Shown here in pieces: positions 46,298 through 57,569 of a stretch of DNA of 64,000 nucleotides. This DNA comes from Hyposmocoma kahamanoa (Eukaryota; Arthropoda; Insecta; Lepidoptera; Cosmopterigidae), in contig NW_020656077.1 in NCBI RefSeq assembly GCF_003589595.1, positions 356,256 to 420,255 on the forward strand. Reading direction: 5' to 3'. Each line of letters begins with the position of its first letter. Position 1 is the stretch's first letter. The notes beneath the pieces are model-generated. The model had not been told where the DNA came from, searched no databases, and saw only the letters and a list, made by a program, of their open reading frames with translations. The position numbers and the translations under genes are program-made.

Positions 46298-48240
46298 ATG
46301 AGCAGTGAATTGTATGAACATATACAAAAATTTAATAATTACAATGAAATGCGTCGTCAATATCCTAATGATAAAATGTTACATCAGTATGTTAAACATT
46401 ATGCGGGGTTGATAAAATCGACCAGTGTAGCTGCGCGTAAAAAATACAATGCTAAACGTCTACAGAAATGCACAAATAAATCAAAGAAAGTGTGGAAAAT
46501 TATTGATGATGAGATATCCACCGTTAGAAAAATACAAAATGTATGTTTGAAAGATAAAAATGAGTATAATGTACCTATTGCTAACATACCAAACTATTTC
46601 AATGAACACTTTTTATCTATTGCGGCCATTGTCTACACACAGTGACCAAAACAAGGCAATTGAATATTTATTAACCCACATGAACAGCAAACAACCACCA
46701 ACTTGCACACTGCCTAGTGTTACAAAAGACACACTCAACAAATGTTTGAAACACCTAGTGAATAAGGCTCCCGCTACACAGGACATATATGACATATCAG
46801 TAAATGTACTTATAATACCCTGGCCAGTCATACCAACTGTACTGGTACAACTTGTCAATGAGATGTTCTGCACGGGAGTGTATCCAAACGTTCTAAAGAG
46901 CACGCGTGTATGTCCTGTGTACAAGGGCAAAGGTGAGATGAGCGGAGTTGATAATTATAGACCTATAACTATTGTACCTAATATTTCAAAGATAATTGAG
47001 TAGATTATTTCCTCTCACCTAATGTCACATTTAGAATACAATGATCTTGTGGCAAACAACCAATTTGCCTATCGTAAGTACCGGTTCACCACAGCAGCGG
47101 CTGCACAGAGGGTGGTGGACTCAATAATTACGGAGTAGGATGGTAAGTGCAAAGTAGCAGGAATGATGTGTGACCTGTCAAAAGCGTTTGATGTAATCAG
47201 TCACGAATTACACTTAGAGAAACTATATCACTATGGTATGCGAAGCAAAACATACGATCTTTTCAAATCATTTTTATCACGCCGAATTCAGACAGTTGAA
47301 GTAATATCAGGTGGGGAAAAACTACGCTGTAGTGGAGGTGACGTGAACCTTGGAATTCCTCAAGGATCTTCATTGGGAAATATCCTCTTCCTGACATTTA
47401 TTATTGACCTACCGTTCCATATCACTGATGGCTTATTGGTTTTGTTCGCTGATGATACCACTGTAATTGTGTGCGCCCGAACTTATGACGAACTCAATAT
47501 AAAAGTAGGAAATGTATATATGAGTCTGATGAAATGGTCACTTCCAATGGTCTCATACTGAATGCTGCTAAATCTAGTTTAATATTGTTCTCTGGTAGAT
47601 CAATCCCGAGGCCAACGTGTTTGGATAGTCCAATGCCCATAACTGACCACAGTAAGTTCTTAGGATTCATTCTGGGTGAAAATTTAACGTGGAAGCGTCA
47701 TATAAATTCTATGTGTGGTAGACGAAGTAGTACGACTTATGCACTAAAAAAAATTAAAACCTGTCGTTACATATTCCATACTACGACAAACATATTTTGC
47801 ATATTTCCACCATAATGTCGTATGGTACCATTCTATGGGGTGACTCCACTGATTCTGACATTCTGGTATTCATTATTCAGAAACGAGCAATGAGGATACT
47901 TGCCGGAGTAACACGAAGAGTCTCTCGTAGGGACTTATTTGTGAGACACAGGATAATGACCATGTATTTGTTGTATTTATATGGAATAATCACATTCATA
48001 CGAAAAAACTTACACAACTTTGAAAGGCATGAAAGCCGTGATAACACCCGCTCCACAGGACGGCTGAGGTCGTACCGCGACGGTTAGCACTCACTGAAAA
48101 AAATCCGCGCGTAATCGGCCCGGCTTATTATGAGCACCTACCCGTTGATTTAAAAAATGAGCCTAATGATGAAACATTTGATCGGCGACTGAAAGACTTT
48201 TTATTGGATAATGCGTATTTTTCCACTGAAGAATATAGGG
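46298..48240 (+). pseudogene. LINE reverse transcriptase and C-terminal domain
   Basis: In order: VDNYRPITIVPNISKIIE (RT entry block), MCDLSKAFDVISHELHLEKL (motif A with catalytic Asp), LGIPQGSSLGNILF (motif B), LFADDTTVIV (motif C, catalytic Asp pair intact) and SKFLGFILGENLTWKRHI. GTILWGDSTDSDILVFIIQK and the ARILAGV-like block of the C-terminus follow. At least four frame breaks (near 46640, 47001-47137, 47560 and 47800) are present. The motif order and sequence fit the Jockey/CR1 group. Confidence 0.8.
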
Positions 48241-48789
48241 ACATGGTCTTGTAATATATGTTGTAATTTATAGATTATTAGGTATAGATATTATTTTACA
48301 GAAATGAATAAATTACATAAACTTACATACAATCATTATATTGTCATAATTATTATTACATTATTTAATATGTTCCTACATTATTTCACATAACTACATT
48401 GACTACGTTAAAATTACGTAGTACAAAACTTGTACTGGATATTTGTAATTTTTTGAAATGTAACATTTATTACTATTTGTAACGATTCTTGTAATACAAT
48501 ATATTGTATATAATAATGTAAAGTTTACAAGATAATATATATTCCAGAGAATCCAAGTATAGCTTTTCCTACTTATTATCACCTTTATTTATATATGCAT
48601 ATTGCGTATCGATCATATGCCAGAATAAGTAACGTTATGTGCCGATTCGAAAGCTGAAACTCTAAATTCTTGGAAAAAAAGGTCGGACTGGTTCCTGTAA
48701 CAATTCGCAACGAATCAGAATATTGCTAAATGGTCGGTGTATCAGCCCGTTACACCAACACCAACACCATCTTCATGATTTTAGGTGTT

Positions 48790-49390
48790 TTCGATTATAA
48801 AAGCTTTTCTGTTGTTTTTATGTTTGTATGCAATATATTCAAGGTCTATAGCCGACGGCATATCGATAGACGCTATTCTTGATAGTGTGCATGCCACTAT
48901 GTTGTCAGTTCCTTTAATATATTGAAATGTTGTACAAAACTGCGCAATACAATTTATTTATCTAATGTGTGTGTATTCGTATAATTTTTGCTCATTGTAC
49001 CTTTTATCATAGCGTATACTGTTGACTTATGGTCTATGTAGATAATTAGCGATCTGCCTTCCATTAAGTACCTAAAATACTTTATAGCCATGTATAAGAG
49101 TATAGCCAAAAGTTCACTATCATATGTGCTATAATTTCGCTGTGTGTGAAAAGGCTTCTGAGTAAAAAATCCTAGTGATTTTCAGCTATTGCTTTCTTTT
49201 TGTTGCAATACTGTACCTGTACACGTATTTGAGCAATCAGTCATGAGCACCATTTTTGCGTCAGCTGACGGGAATGCCAATGTAACGGCGTGTTGTAGTC
49301 TTTGTTTACATTTTTCGAATGCGTCAAAGCTCTCTTCCGTCCAAGGAATTGGGGTCTTATCTTTTTTCTTTGAGCTTTGCAAAAATATAT
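48790..49390 (-). pseudogene. gypsy RNase H
   Basis: The frame 49182-49382 gives FDAFEKCKQRLQHAVTLAFP and MVLMTDCSNTCTGTVLQQ (the TDAS active-site block, altered to TDCS). After a break come YSTYDSELLAI, YFRYLMEGRSLIIYIDHKST, and, in another frame, YIKGTDNIVACTLSRI (from a DALSRI block). These are hallmark gypsy RNase H motifs. Confidence 0.75.
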
Positions 49391-49499
49391 TATAATATCT
49401 CGCTAAAAATTATCATGCCTGTGAGACGTCGCAATTTCTGGACAGTGTTCGGTCTCGGAAATTCAGTAATTGTTTTGACTTGCTCTTTAATCATCCGAG

Positions 49500-49990
49500 G
49501 TCATCCTTTTAATCATAATATCCTAAAAAATTCAGTTCTCTCTGGCCAATGTCGTATTTTGTTAAATTGTTGTCGTATTCATTTAGACGTTTAAATACTA
49601 TCCGAAGGTGTGTTTTAGTATTCTGCGTAGGGCATGCGATAATTATGTTAATAATGTAACAAAAACGACGCGAAGTACTATAGTTCGCCATTATGAATAT
49701 AAAATATTCAATCATCATTGAAAGGTTTTTTGAGGCATTTTCAATCCAAAAATATCTTTTGTGAATTTGTAAATACCAAATTGGCATGATCACAGTTTTC
49801 TCTACATTTTCCTCTGCAACAGCTATTTTATAGAAAGCGTGTGTTAAACTAGTTTTTGAAAATATTATTTTTCCAGCTAGAACACCTTACAATACTGAAT
49901 GGGTGGTATTGGATCGTGTTTGGTATTCGCGTTTATTTCTCGAAAATCACCGAGACACATCATTGTCTTTTACAGATTTTCACGTATTGC
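49500..49990 (-). pseudogene. gypsy reverse transcriptase
   Basis: On the minus strand, GKIIFSKTSLTHAFYKIAVA (motif A with its catalytic Asp changed) is followed by KTVIMPIW. FCYIINIIIACPTQNTKTHL then shows the YxDD box degraded to YIIN, and FKRLNEYDNNLTKYDIGQ and ELNFLGY follow. Loss of the catalytic aspartates shows it has long been inactive. Confidence 0.7.
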
Positions 49991-50459
49991 ATGCGCTGAA
50001 AATTCTTCTTTATTTTTTATTTTGTACTAAACTTGTCGGGTGGTAAATCGCCTGGTGGACTACTAGGTAACGAAGTCACTCAAAAGCAAAGTTTGTGATC
50101 AAGACAAAGCTAATAAGGGCTGTCGAGCTGTACGACACGGGTTCGAAATACGTGCATGCGACTACGCAAATTACTGCAATTGTAATTTGTATGCCAATAT
50201 CCGCGTCTTTCTATTAGCCTATAATTAATGTATTGAAATATATATTTAAAAGAGCAACCCCTAGAGTTTCTTGCTCATTCTTCTGAAGGAACTCGGCCTT
50301 ACGAATAAGCAGTAGAGTTTAATTAATGTGACGATTTCAAGAGTAATTTGCTTACCTACGAAATAAAGATGACTTGGATTTTGAATTCGAATTTTGCCTT
50401 ATTCTTCAGCTCAATTCAGCTATTTACTTTGGAACTTGCTTGAATTTTCGCCTCTTGTA

Positions 50460-50720
50460 GAGTTTGCTAGTCTCCATAATTTAGTCCGCGATTGTTGCTA
50501 AATTTTTCAAAGTCTTAACTTCGGTGACTGCTACAACTGCTCGAACATAGTAAGTGTCTTGCCACATGATGCATAACGTTTTGTCCGGAATGTGTTCTCG
50601 TGCTAAATCTTGTGTCTTTTGAAATTGACGTATTTCATATTCTCCGTACACTTTCGTAGTCTCTTTTTGTCTTGCTATTTCTCTACCGCTAATCTTTAAA
50701 ATAATGTTACTGTAATACAA
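50460..50720 (-). pseudogene. gypsy gag C-terminal part
   Basis: The frame reads QFQKTQDLAREHIPDKTLCI, then VVAVTEVKTLKNLATIAD and, after a stop, IMET. The 'L-x-x-L-A-x-I-A-D-x-I' pattern is typical of the end of the gag capsid domain in gypsy-type elements. Confidence 0.55.
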
Positions 50721-50725
50721 AATGT

Positions 50726-53560
50726 TACAAAAGCATTAAGAATACAAAAGCTTGAATAAAACCCTTTTTAATAACGTGTACTAACAACAATACACAGAGT
50801 TGTACATTATTTTCTGAACGCTATCGTGTGCGGGACACATTTTCGTTTTTGTTTGTTCATTTAAGGCTAGGTTTATCTGGTATGTTGATTTTTTGGTTAA
50901 TATGTATAACTGGAAGTTTACAAACTCCCCAGTGTCTTGACTTACGAGCATTACCGATGGCAAATATTTTTCAAAATACCCATTGGTTTCGGTGCCATGC
51001 CTTTTTTCAAGTTCATGTCATTGGGGAGATATGAAAGTTAACACATAATTAAATTTGTTTAACATTAATTTGATATAATTTCTGTACTGAAATGAGGATA
51101 ATATTAAGACAAAAAGTAAATGATTGTAGGGAAACGAATTAATATTCATTGTATCTATTTCAACCTACACTATACAAATACGTCTCACAGTTGGTGTAAG
51201 TAAGTTCTATTATATTTTATTATATTAATATATATATTAGAATATATATATTAAGAAGAATTATATATCTAAGCAGAAGTTCTGGATACAGACCCAATGT
51301 GGTTTCTTCGAAAATTTACATAAATATTCTTTGACAAGTAAGTTTCATCTCTAGGAATCATTGTTAGCAATTTCTGGTATTTATTCTTATTTTGAATCAT
51401 GAAAAACGAGCTAGTCTTTAAAAGGGCTTAAGTTCATGCTGATTAGTCATGAGAACAGAATTGTTTTGTATAGTCATTGACTTTGTGTATAGATTTTGAA
51501 AGGCCTTGACTCCGGCAAAATAATTTATTCTTTTTATAAAAATGTTGTTAGCCCCGATATGACTAGCCTGTAAAGTTTTGGACTCATTAAAAACAAAATG
51601 TTTGAAGTCTGTGATATTTAGACTAAATTACATCCGTGAGTTTTACCTAACCAGCATTATATTTGTAAAAATAAAATAAAAATTGTTTAAATTAAAAATG
51701 AAAATAAAATAAATTCCATAACATCAAAATTGTATAAAATGACATTAAAATTATCTAATTAATAAAATAGTATAAATCATTGTAAGAAAAAAATCAAATA
51801 AAATATTGCGTCAGAATTCAATTAATACTAACAATTTCTTCCAAATTGTCCCTTCTTTTTGTTGAACTGTATCTGTTTTATAGGGTAAACAAGTAATATA
51901 ATTCGAAAAGGACTAGGAGGATAAGATCAATCTAAATAAACCGGAAGCGGAACCGACCTAATTCTTGGTCGGATCATAAGCCATATGAATTCTCGTATTT
52001 ATGTAAGATAATACGTTCACCGAAATTCGAAATTTGAGCACGACTACCATAATATATCTGATATCATGAATCAAGCATATGTCACCGAAACGAGTAGGTC
52101 GGTATATAAAGAAGAATCGGAGAAAAACTTTGCTGTACATTTTTCATTTTCTTGAATCGAAATTGTTAATAAGTACAAATAATACAATATTTTTTATTTT
52201 AACTTTGCATCTAAAATATCCTATCATTCCTCTCATTCCTATTCACTGTATTTTGCCTTGTGACCGTTTCTTCGGTTAAATTAAAATACTTTCCACTACA
52301 AAACGTCGAAATCCGATAACAAGACTTTCTTCTGAGTAGGCATTGAGAGATATATAATATTGAGATTAAAAATAACATAACTGTTTTATAAAAAACTGAC
52401 CTCAACAGTTCGTGAAATTACATCTATTTGCCAAGTTTTATTGAATTCAGTGTTAGTAATTTAATAAGCGGTTGATTTATTACTCAAACTTATCACTGCG
52501 TCCCCAATATTTTACACAAATTTTTAATACATTTGCTCAAAACATGGTATTTTTCGTACTACAAATCGTGCCGAAAGTTGGATTTTTCGCACTAGTGCTT
52601 TTTGCTTTTCCATTTTTTTTTAAATTTACTGTTGTTTCAAGTCTTAAACATAGAACTAAAGAGGTTGTATATTTATTTAATATTTATGTGCTTTGTGATG
52701 TAACTCATTCGCCATTAAAACTTATATTTTCTTACAAACATCTTATTTGTTGCATAGGTGTTTTATAAAACAACGAGTTTCATTTAAAAATACCAAAATA
52801 TTTTCCATAAAGATGGCTGATTGAGTATTAACAATTACCGGAGGTGAGTATTACGGGAGACCGCTGCGCGCCGCGTCACTAAAATAGTAATTTTAATGTG
52901 GCTGAATACTGGCAACAGTTGCCATTGTACTCTGAATTTTTATCAGACAAAGAAATAAAATGAGTTTTTTTAAATATTGTTTTATTACATATTCAATGTA
53001 ATTTTTTCGCAAATGTATTAAAAACGTCGTTTGATGCAAGTGCGGATTTGTCATTTTCACTTGTCTCGAGACTCGTGAATAATGACTAACTTTCCGCACT
53101 TGTATCAAAAATAACTGTTTTTTTATTTTACGTAAAGAATTTATTTTTTAAGCAAGACTGGAATTTTTACTTAGTCATATGGTTTTTAGTTACTGACAAG
53201 ACCACCCTATATCACTACGGGTTCCTTAATAGACTAAGAAAAAAAAAATTAAAAGTTCTATTATTATCAATGTATTACTATATTATGTTGTTTAGTTGTT
53301 TAGTCATAAAATATACACTGTTGGAGGGACTACAACAATTGCCAATGTTCATTTAAAAAATAAAATAAGGAATATTCCACTTTAGACGTTTTGTTGTAGA
53401 ATTTATTACAAAACTACCAAAAAAATGCTTTAATTAGAATATTCAGTTAATAATTAGAGTAATTTTGTTCTCTGTAAGTCTAGACACGACGTTGTTACTA
53501 ATTCAGACACATTTTTTTCCAAATTCACTTCTGTAATATTTTTACGCACATATAAATAAA
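50726..53560. other. Very AT-rich sequence, nothing recognised
   Basis: Dense A/T runs such as 51190-51270 and 51660-51810 dominate. Open frames are short and compositionally biased. An imperfect inverted pair around 53030-53105 ('aagtgcggatttgtcatt' and 'tgactaactttccgcactt') may be a small fold-back. Confidence 0.35.
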
Positions 53561-53634
53561 AAAAAAAAGCCACGGTAGACTCTGGCATTGGGATTCAAAT
53601 CTGTCAATTCTAAAAGCTATTAAAGCAAATAACT

Positions 53635-53778
53635 ATGACGACTAAAGTTGGTACTTACGAAGAATTTGAAAAGGAACAGTATGGTAAAAACACGAAGAGC
53701 TCCCAAAAAACACGAGATTTTCGTAAAACCGAACAGCTACGCTTTATGCTACCTGATGATCCTACGCAACCTGGTTGA
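53635..53778 (+). CDS. Small unidentified ORF of protein-like composition
   Basis: An ATG-initiated 47-codon frame begins MTTKVGTYEEFEKEQYGKNT and ends RFMLPDDPTQPG. Its balanced, charged composition is unlike the surrounding AT-rich noise. It lies between a possible tRNA-SINE remnant (B-box-like 'gatttgaatccc' on minus near 53590) and a family C repeat. It may therefore be a fragment of an exon or of a transposable-element protein rather than a gene. No homolog is recognised. Confidence 0.25.
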   Translation: MTTKVGTYEEFEKEQYGKNTKSSQKTRDFRKTEQLRFMLPDDPTQPG

Positions 53779-53821
53779 GACACGTTCTTATATACAGTCT
53801 TCAAAGCGAAAATTCATTTGC

Positions 53822-54000
53822 GGTTTTTTTTTATTTATTATAAAATATAAGCGCGCATTTGACCTCCATCTCACCTGATGGAAAGTGACGATGAGGTCGA
53901 TGATGGAGCATGCACACCTAAATAATGCCTATTCACTCTCGCCTTGAAAAGACCCAAGTTATAACGTTCAGGGAACAAGTCTGCAGGCAGGGAGGGAACT
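53822..54000 (-). repeat. Family C repeat
   Basis: It reads 'gcgcatttgacctccatctc', 'gatgatggagcatgcacacc' and 'aagttataacgttcaggga', matching 11484 and 60628. A T-run on the left (53824-53832) suggests a poly(A) tail on the minus strand. Confidence 0.6.
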
Positions 54001-54004
54001 CAAT

Positions 54005-54200
54005 GCGACTGTATGTTTTTTTATATGTATGTTACGCGATAATTCATTGGCATTTGTGAACCGATTTTGATGATTCTTTTTGTGTCAGCAGTAACCCCAT
54101 TTAAATTTGAAAAAATATTCCACTTCTAAGGGTGGCAAACTAGGGGATGAATGGCTTTTGAGGTCTTTCTTTTTAGTACTTTGTACTAAGATTATGACAT
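54005..54200. repeat. Repeat-like block of unknown class
   Basis: The wording 'tgtatgttacgcgataattc', 'gtgaaccgattttgatgatt' and 'aaactaggggatgaa' resembles common lepidopteran retroelement or Helitron sequence. There is no coding region. Confidence 0.35.
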
Positions 54201-54204
54201 TAGT

Positions 54205-55870
54205 TTTGTACCACAATCTATTTTGTATTAATTCGCACAAGCATTACTGACGCTTCTAAAGAACTAACCATCCCATCACTTGAACGTTCGTGACTAGGTT
54301 GTATACGCGAATCGCTGCAAGATTGAACCCGAGAATAATTTGCGGTGAACCTGACACGAAGCTGACAAGTTTACATCTTCAGTTTCGTGTACATACTCCA
54401 ATAGGGTTCACTGCATCACATATATGTATGTAAGTATGTAAAACAATCTAGTCCTATATTCTAATTAAGAAAAAAACATCTAATTAGTTGGAAGGCGCAA
54501 CCTCAAAAGTAAACGGTAGTAATTGACTCTGTCTCTTTGGAGATATACGAGAAATGGCTTCCTTTTACGGAAGCTAAAGTAAAATGGCATTAGTTACCGG
54601 AAGTTTGCAATAAGGTCGTAATCTATATTACGTTTTCCAAAATATCAATAACAGACTGAATTGTCAAGAAAAGAATACATTAAATTCAATTCAAATATGA
54701 TAATTGAAACTGTATTTGTCCTCTTTTGAAAACCTTACTCACCTGCTTTAATTATAATAGCTATTAAATGATTTAGGATAGAGATAAATATGTAGGTTTT
54801 TCTATAGAATACAACATAATTGTAGTCAGAAAGCCGTAGCCGGTCACACAAGTGTCGCGATGACAATGGAAGGACATTCCGAACAGCTTGTGTAACTGAG
54901 TCCTTACATGCGCCGGTCTCGGATTACATTTTGCTCACAGGTACTTTGTGGTTAACGGATTACAGAACATGAAACACATCTACGAAAACCTGTTATCGAT
55001 AGTCATAATTATTTAAATATAGACAGCCAAAAAAGATCCCTAAAGGAAACAAATCTCAGTAAAGTCATATTTCAAAACATTTATCTTTGTCATAAATGTG
55101 GTTACAAACAATTTCGCAATACGTTCGCAATTTCCGTTCACACGAGGTACGGCTTAAAACCCTTGAGTCTAAACACTTTTCGTTCAGAGTTGAAATAAAA
55201 TTTATCAATAAAGCTGATATTTATGTCACTTCTGGAACCTGAATCCCAATCACATTCCAGTACCTAAAAAAATATACTATATATTTGTGTAAATATTCCA
55301 TGTCACAGTTATTTTTATAAATTACATTCTCTTATTGGCCAAATGTTTTGGGATTTCACATCACTGCACCATCTAAATTGTAATTTAAATAATATTCAAA
55401 CTGTAACTCTTTTACGTATTCATTGAATGAAAATTGGGTGAGCATGAAATCGAAATAGTAATAACAACTCGTAAACACTGTGTCTTATTCATGTTATAGA
55501 AATTCAACAAAATGTGAGAACTAAGGTCACTGTTACCCACATTATTAAAGAAACAAAAGAAAATTTCCAACAATAGGTAATTGCGTCTCGAAAATGATGC
55601 AAGCTTTTAAGAGGCTGTCAAGCCTTTAACAACATCTAAAAGGTTCGTGTTCATGAATGTCTTCCTCATATTACACGGCACCACACTGGATATTGTGCGA
55701 CTCTATTGACTACATCATTTACTTTAGCTCTGGAATCTTGAACACATTTCCCGTTCAGGGTCGCGGTAATTTTGGACGGCAATGCTAAAGTTTTCGAAAT
55801 GATTTTACAGTTTATTATTGCGTACATTTTTGAGTTTATGCATATTTCAGGGTTCTTCCGACGAATAGAT
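54205..55870. other. AT-rich sequence, nothing recognised
   Basis: No open frame above background, RNA gene or repeat partner was noticed. Confidence 0.4.
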
Positions 55871-55877
55871 TTCCTAT

Positions 55878-56785
55878 AATAATAATAATAATAATTTTAT
55901 TCTCAGACAACGTGATCCATAATATTTGTTAATATAAAAAAAGGACTTAAGCTAGTGTTAGTTTAAACATAAAAATAAAGACAATACTAATAAAAATTAA
56001 ATAATAATTTGCTTAATAGGCGGGAGGATAACTGCCCAGCCAATGTTAGAGCAGTGAATCGCTAGCGGCAAACGCATCCACCGCCACAACATTGGGGACT
56101 CCCACCTATCTGTCAATGTGTTCAGCATGCTGTTTGTGCTGCCACGCATGCGACTGAGTAGCGACGTACTTCGCTTTAGTATGATAGCGTAAAAATCGTC
56201 AACACGTTTATCAGCGAACATGTTTGATGCGCTACAGAAACGTGGCAGTCGGAACAGCATCCTGAACGCATTGTTATACTGAACGCGCAGTGCACCGTAT
56301 GTCCGCTGCGTATAGTTGACCCACAGGCTGCACGTGTAAAAGGACTGGCAATAAGCTTTAAAAAGTGTTACCTTCACTTGATCTGTACATCGTGCAAACC
56401 TGCGCGCCAACATATTACAACGGACAGCCAATGCCCTGCGCTCTCTCTCTATATCTGCATTATCACACAGATCCTCGGCGACCCAGTGGCCCAGATACTT
56501 AAACTGCCTTGATTGCTTTAGAGGAGTTCCACATAGAGTAATTGGAGGCACGGTCGTATATGTTTTGGTGTTGGCCTTGAATACCATACAATCACTCTTA
56601 AGTGCATTATATCTGAGCCCGTGTGCCGCCGCATAAGATTCACAGATACTTATCAGCTTACGCAGAGCACCAACTGATGGGCATAAAAGTACCATGTCAT
56701 CAGCGTAACATATGTTATTGACACAGACCCCGTCAATATGGCAACCAACGTTGGAGCCGCTGAGCTCACCCATCAGCCCTATTGT
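55878..56785 (-). mobile_element. 5'-truncated LINE insertion with ATT-repeat tail
   Basis: The minus-strand copy starts near 56785 inside the RT domain and runs through the C-terminus. It ends in an (ATT)n tail at 55878-55901, as many LINEs do. The intact frame and simple tail suggest a fairly young insertion compared with the other retroelement relics here. Confidence 0.75.
55997..56773 (-). pseudogene. LINE reverse transcriptase, C-terminal 258 codons, uninterrupted
   Basis: The frame gives GCHIDGVCVNNICYADDMVL (motif C, YADD), then LRYNALKSDCMVF, FKYLGHWVAEDLCDNADIER and ARRFARCTDQVKVTLFKAYC. The RT thumb and C-terminal domain follow, with no stop. The first half of RT and the whole endonuclease are missing, so it is a truncated copy and not a gene. 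The clade is not assigned; the motif style differs from both the RTE fragment at 27771 and the LINE at 44095. The ATG at 56773 is incidental: the LINE sequence continues in frame upstream for a few codons. Confidence 0.8.
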
Positions 56786-56789
56786 TTAG

Positions 56790-57374
56790 AGTATTTTTTT
56801 GAGTGGTTTCAAGAACGGAAATCTCTTTTATTTTTAAATTGTCTGCAACCTAGTTTAATCTAAAAGTTTAATCCCCAGAGGCGCTTGTGTACATTTTCCT
56901 TAAACTCCAAACAAATTTGTGCGATAATTGTCTCGGGAAAGGAGGACAATGGATTGTCGAGTTTTTTATTGCTTCGTGTACATTCGCGCTGGTAATATTT
57001 TATTATTAATTCTAATAAAGTCAATTATAATTTAGGCTTAATATTGTCTTTTTACGACCACAGTGCCGCAGGTGTCATCTGTGTGCCCCTTTTATTTAGG
57101 AGTTCCATTAAACTTGACCTCGTTGCATCGCTTTGACCTATTTACATGTAGATAATATCGTTCAAAGAGCCGCCATGCCACAAAACACCAGTACTGCGAC
57201 TTAGAAATGTAAAAATGCAGAATTAATTTGTAAGTACGATAATAAATAACCATTAATTATTTTAATTTAGGTAATACAAAAGGTACTTGAAAACTGTTAG
57301 AATTTCTATTACGGTAACAAAACATTCCTAAAGTGAATTAAAACCAAAGTATGAAAACCAAATCACAAAGTATT
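56790..57374. other. Sequence upstream of the 57399 exon, no clear promoter
   Basis: A moderate GC patch at 57055-57130 could hold a transcription start, but no TATA or initiator arrangement stands out. Confidence 0.25.
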
Positions 57375-57398
57375 TAATTAAATAAAAGAAACGAAAAA

Positions 57399-57566
57399 AT
57401 GCGTCGAGACGGCCTTCACTTGCGGCTGAGCGATGCGAATCCGACTCCAGTTAACTTGTCATTCCATGCTTCGGATTCGGAGGAAGAGAGTTCGGATAGG
57501 GGGAGTCGAATCTCGAGGAGCGGTGTAGAGGACTTCGTCATGCCTATCAACGTGACAACTGCTCAG
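57399..57566 (+). CDS. First coding exon of a gene, or alternative first exon of the gene at 4180
   Basis: The ATG at 57399 has A at -3 and is preceded by an in-frame TAA at 57375-57377, so it is a credible start. The 56 codons are GC-rich against an AT-rich background and encode an acidic, serine-rich peptide (MRRDGLHLRLSDANPTPVNL at the start, SDSEEESSDRGSRISRS in the middle, NVTTAQ at the end). The exon finishes at a good donor (CAG|GTATGT) in phase 0. No acceptor of quality lies upstream, which also favours a first exon. The donor phase equals that at 7041, so both could splice to the same downstream exon outside the window. No homolog is recognised. Confidence 0.6.
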
Positions 57567-57569
57567 GTA

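Larger units (their letters stand above)
44095..48545 (+). mobile_element. Non-LTR retrotransposon (Jockey/CR1-group LINE), decayed
   Basis: This is a nearly complete but broken LINE: a ~280-bp 5' leader, ORF1 remnants (44378-45336), an endonuclease domain (45430-45960), a reverse transcriptase and C-terminal domain (46298-48240), and an AT-rich 3' UTR with AATAAA near 48306. Many stops and frameshifts interrupt all parts, so it cannot encode functional proteins. Boundaries are approximate because no target duplication was identified. Confidence 0.75.
48600..50725 (-). mobile_element. Second Ty3/gypsy relic (gag, RT, RNase H)
   Basis: On the minus strand, gag (50720 to ~50460) is followed after about 500 bp by RT (~49990 to ~49500) and RNase H (~49390 to ~48790). 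Its motifs differ from those of the relic at 33700-36240, so it is another family. No LTRs or integrase were recognised and all frames are broken. Confidence 0.65.
7042..57398 (+). other. Probable very long intron (or intron plus intergenic DNA)
   Basis: The donor at 7042 is consensus and no convincing downstream plus-strand coding exon with an acceptor was found before 57399. If the exon at 57399 is an alternative first exon of the same gene, this whole interval is one intron of more than 50 kb filled with transposable elements. If not, the gene's next exon still lies beyond the window or was missed. Confidence 0.35.

Noticed and set aside
50110..50155. A B-box-like 'gggttcgaaat' suggesting another SINE
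   Set aside because: No matching A box at the right distance and no related copy in the window.
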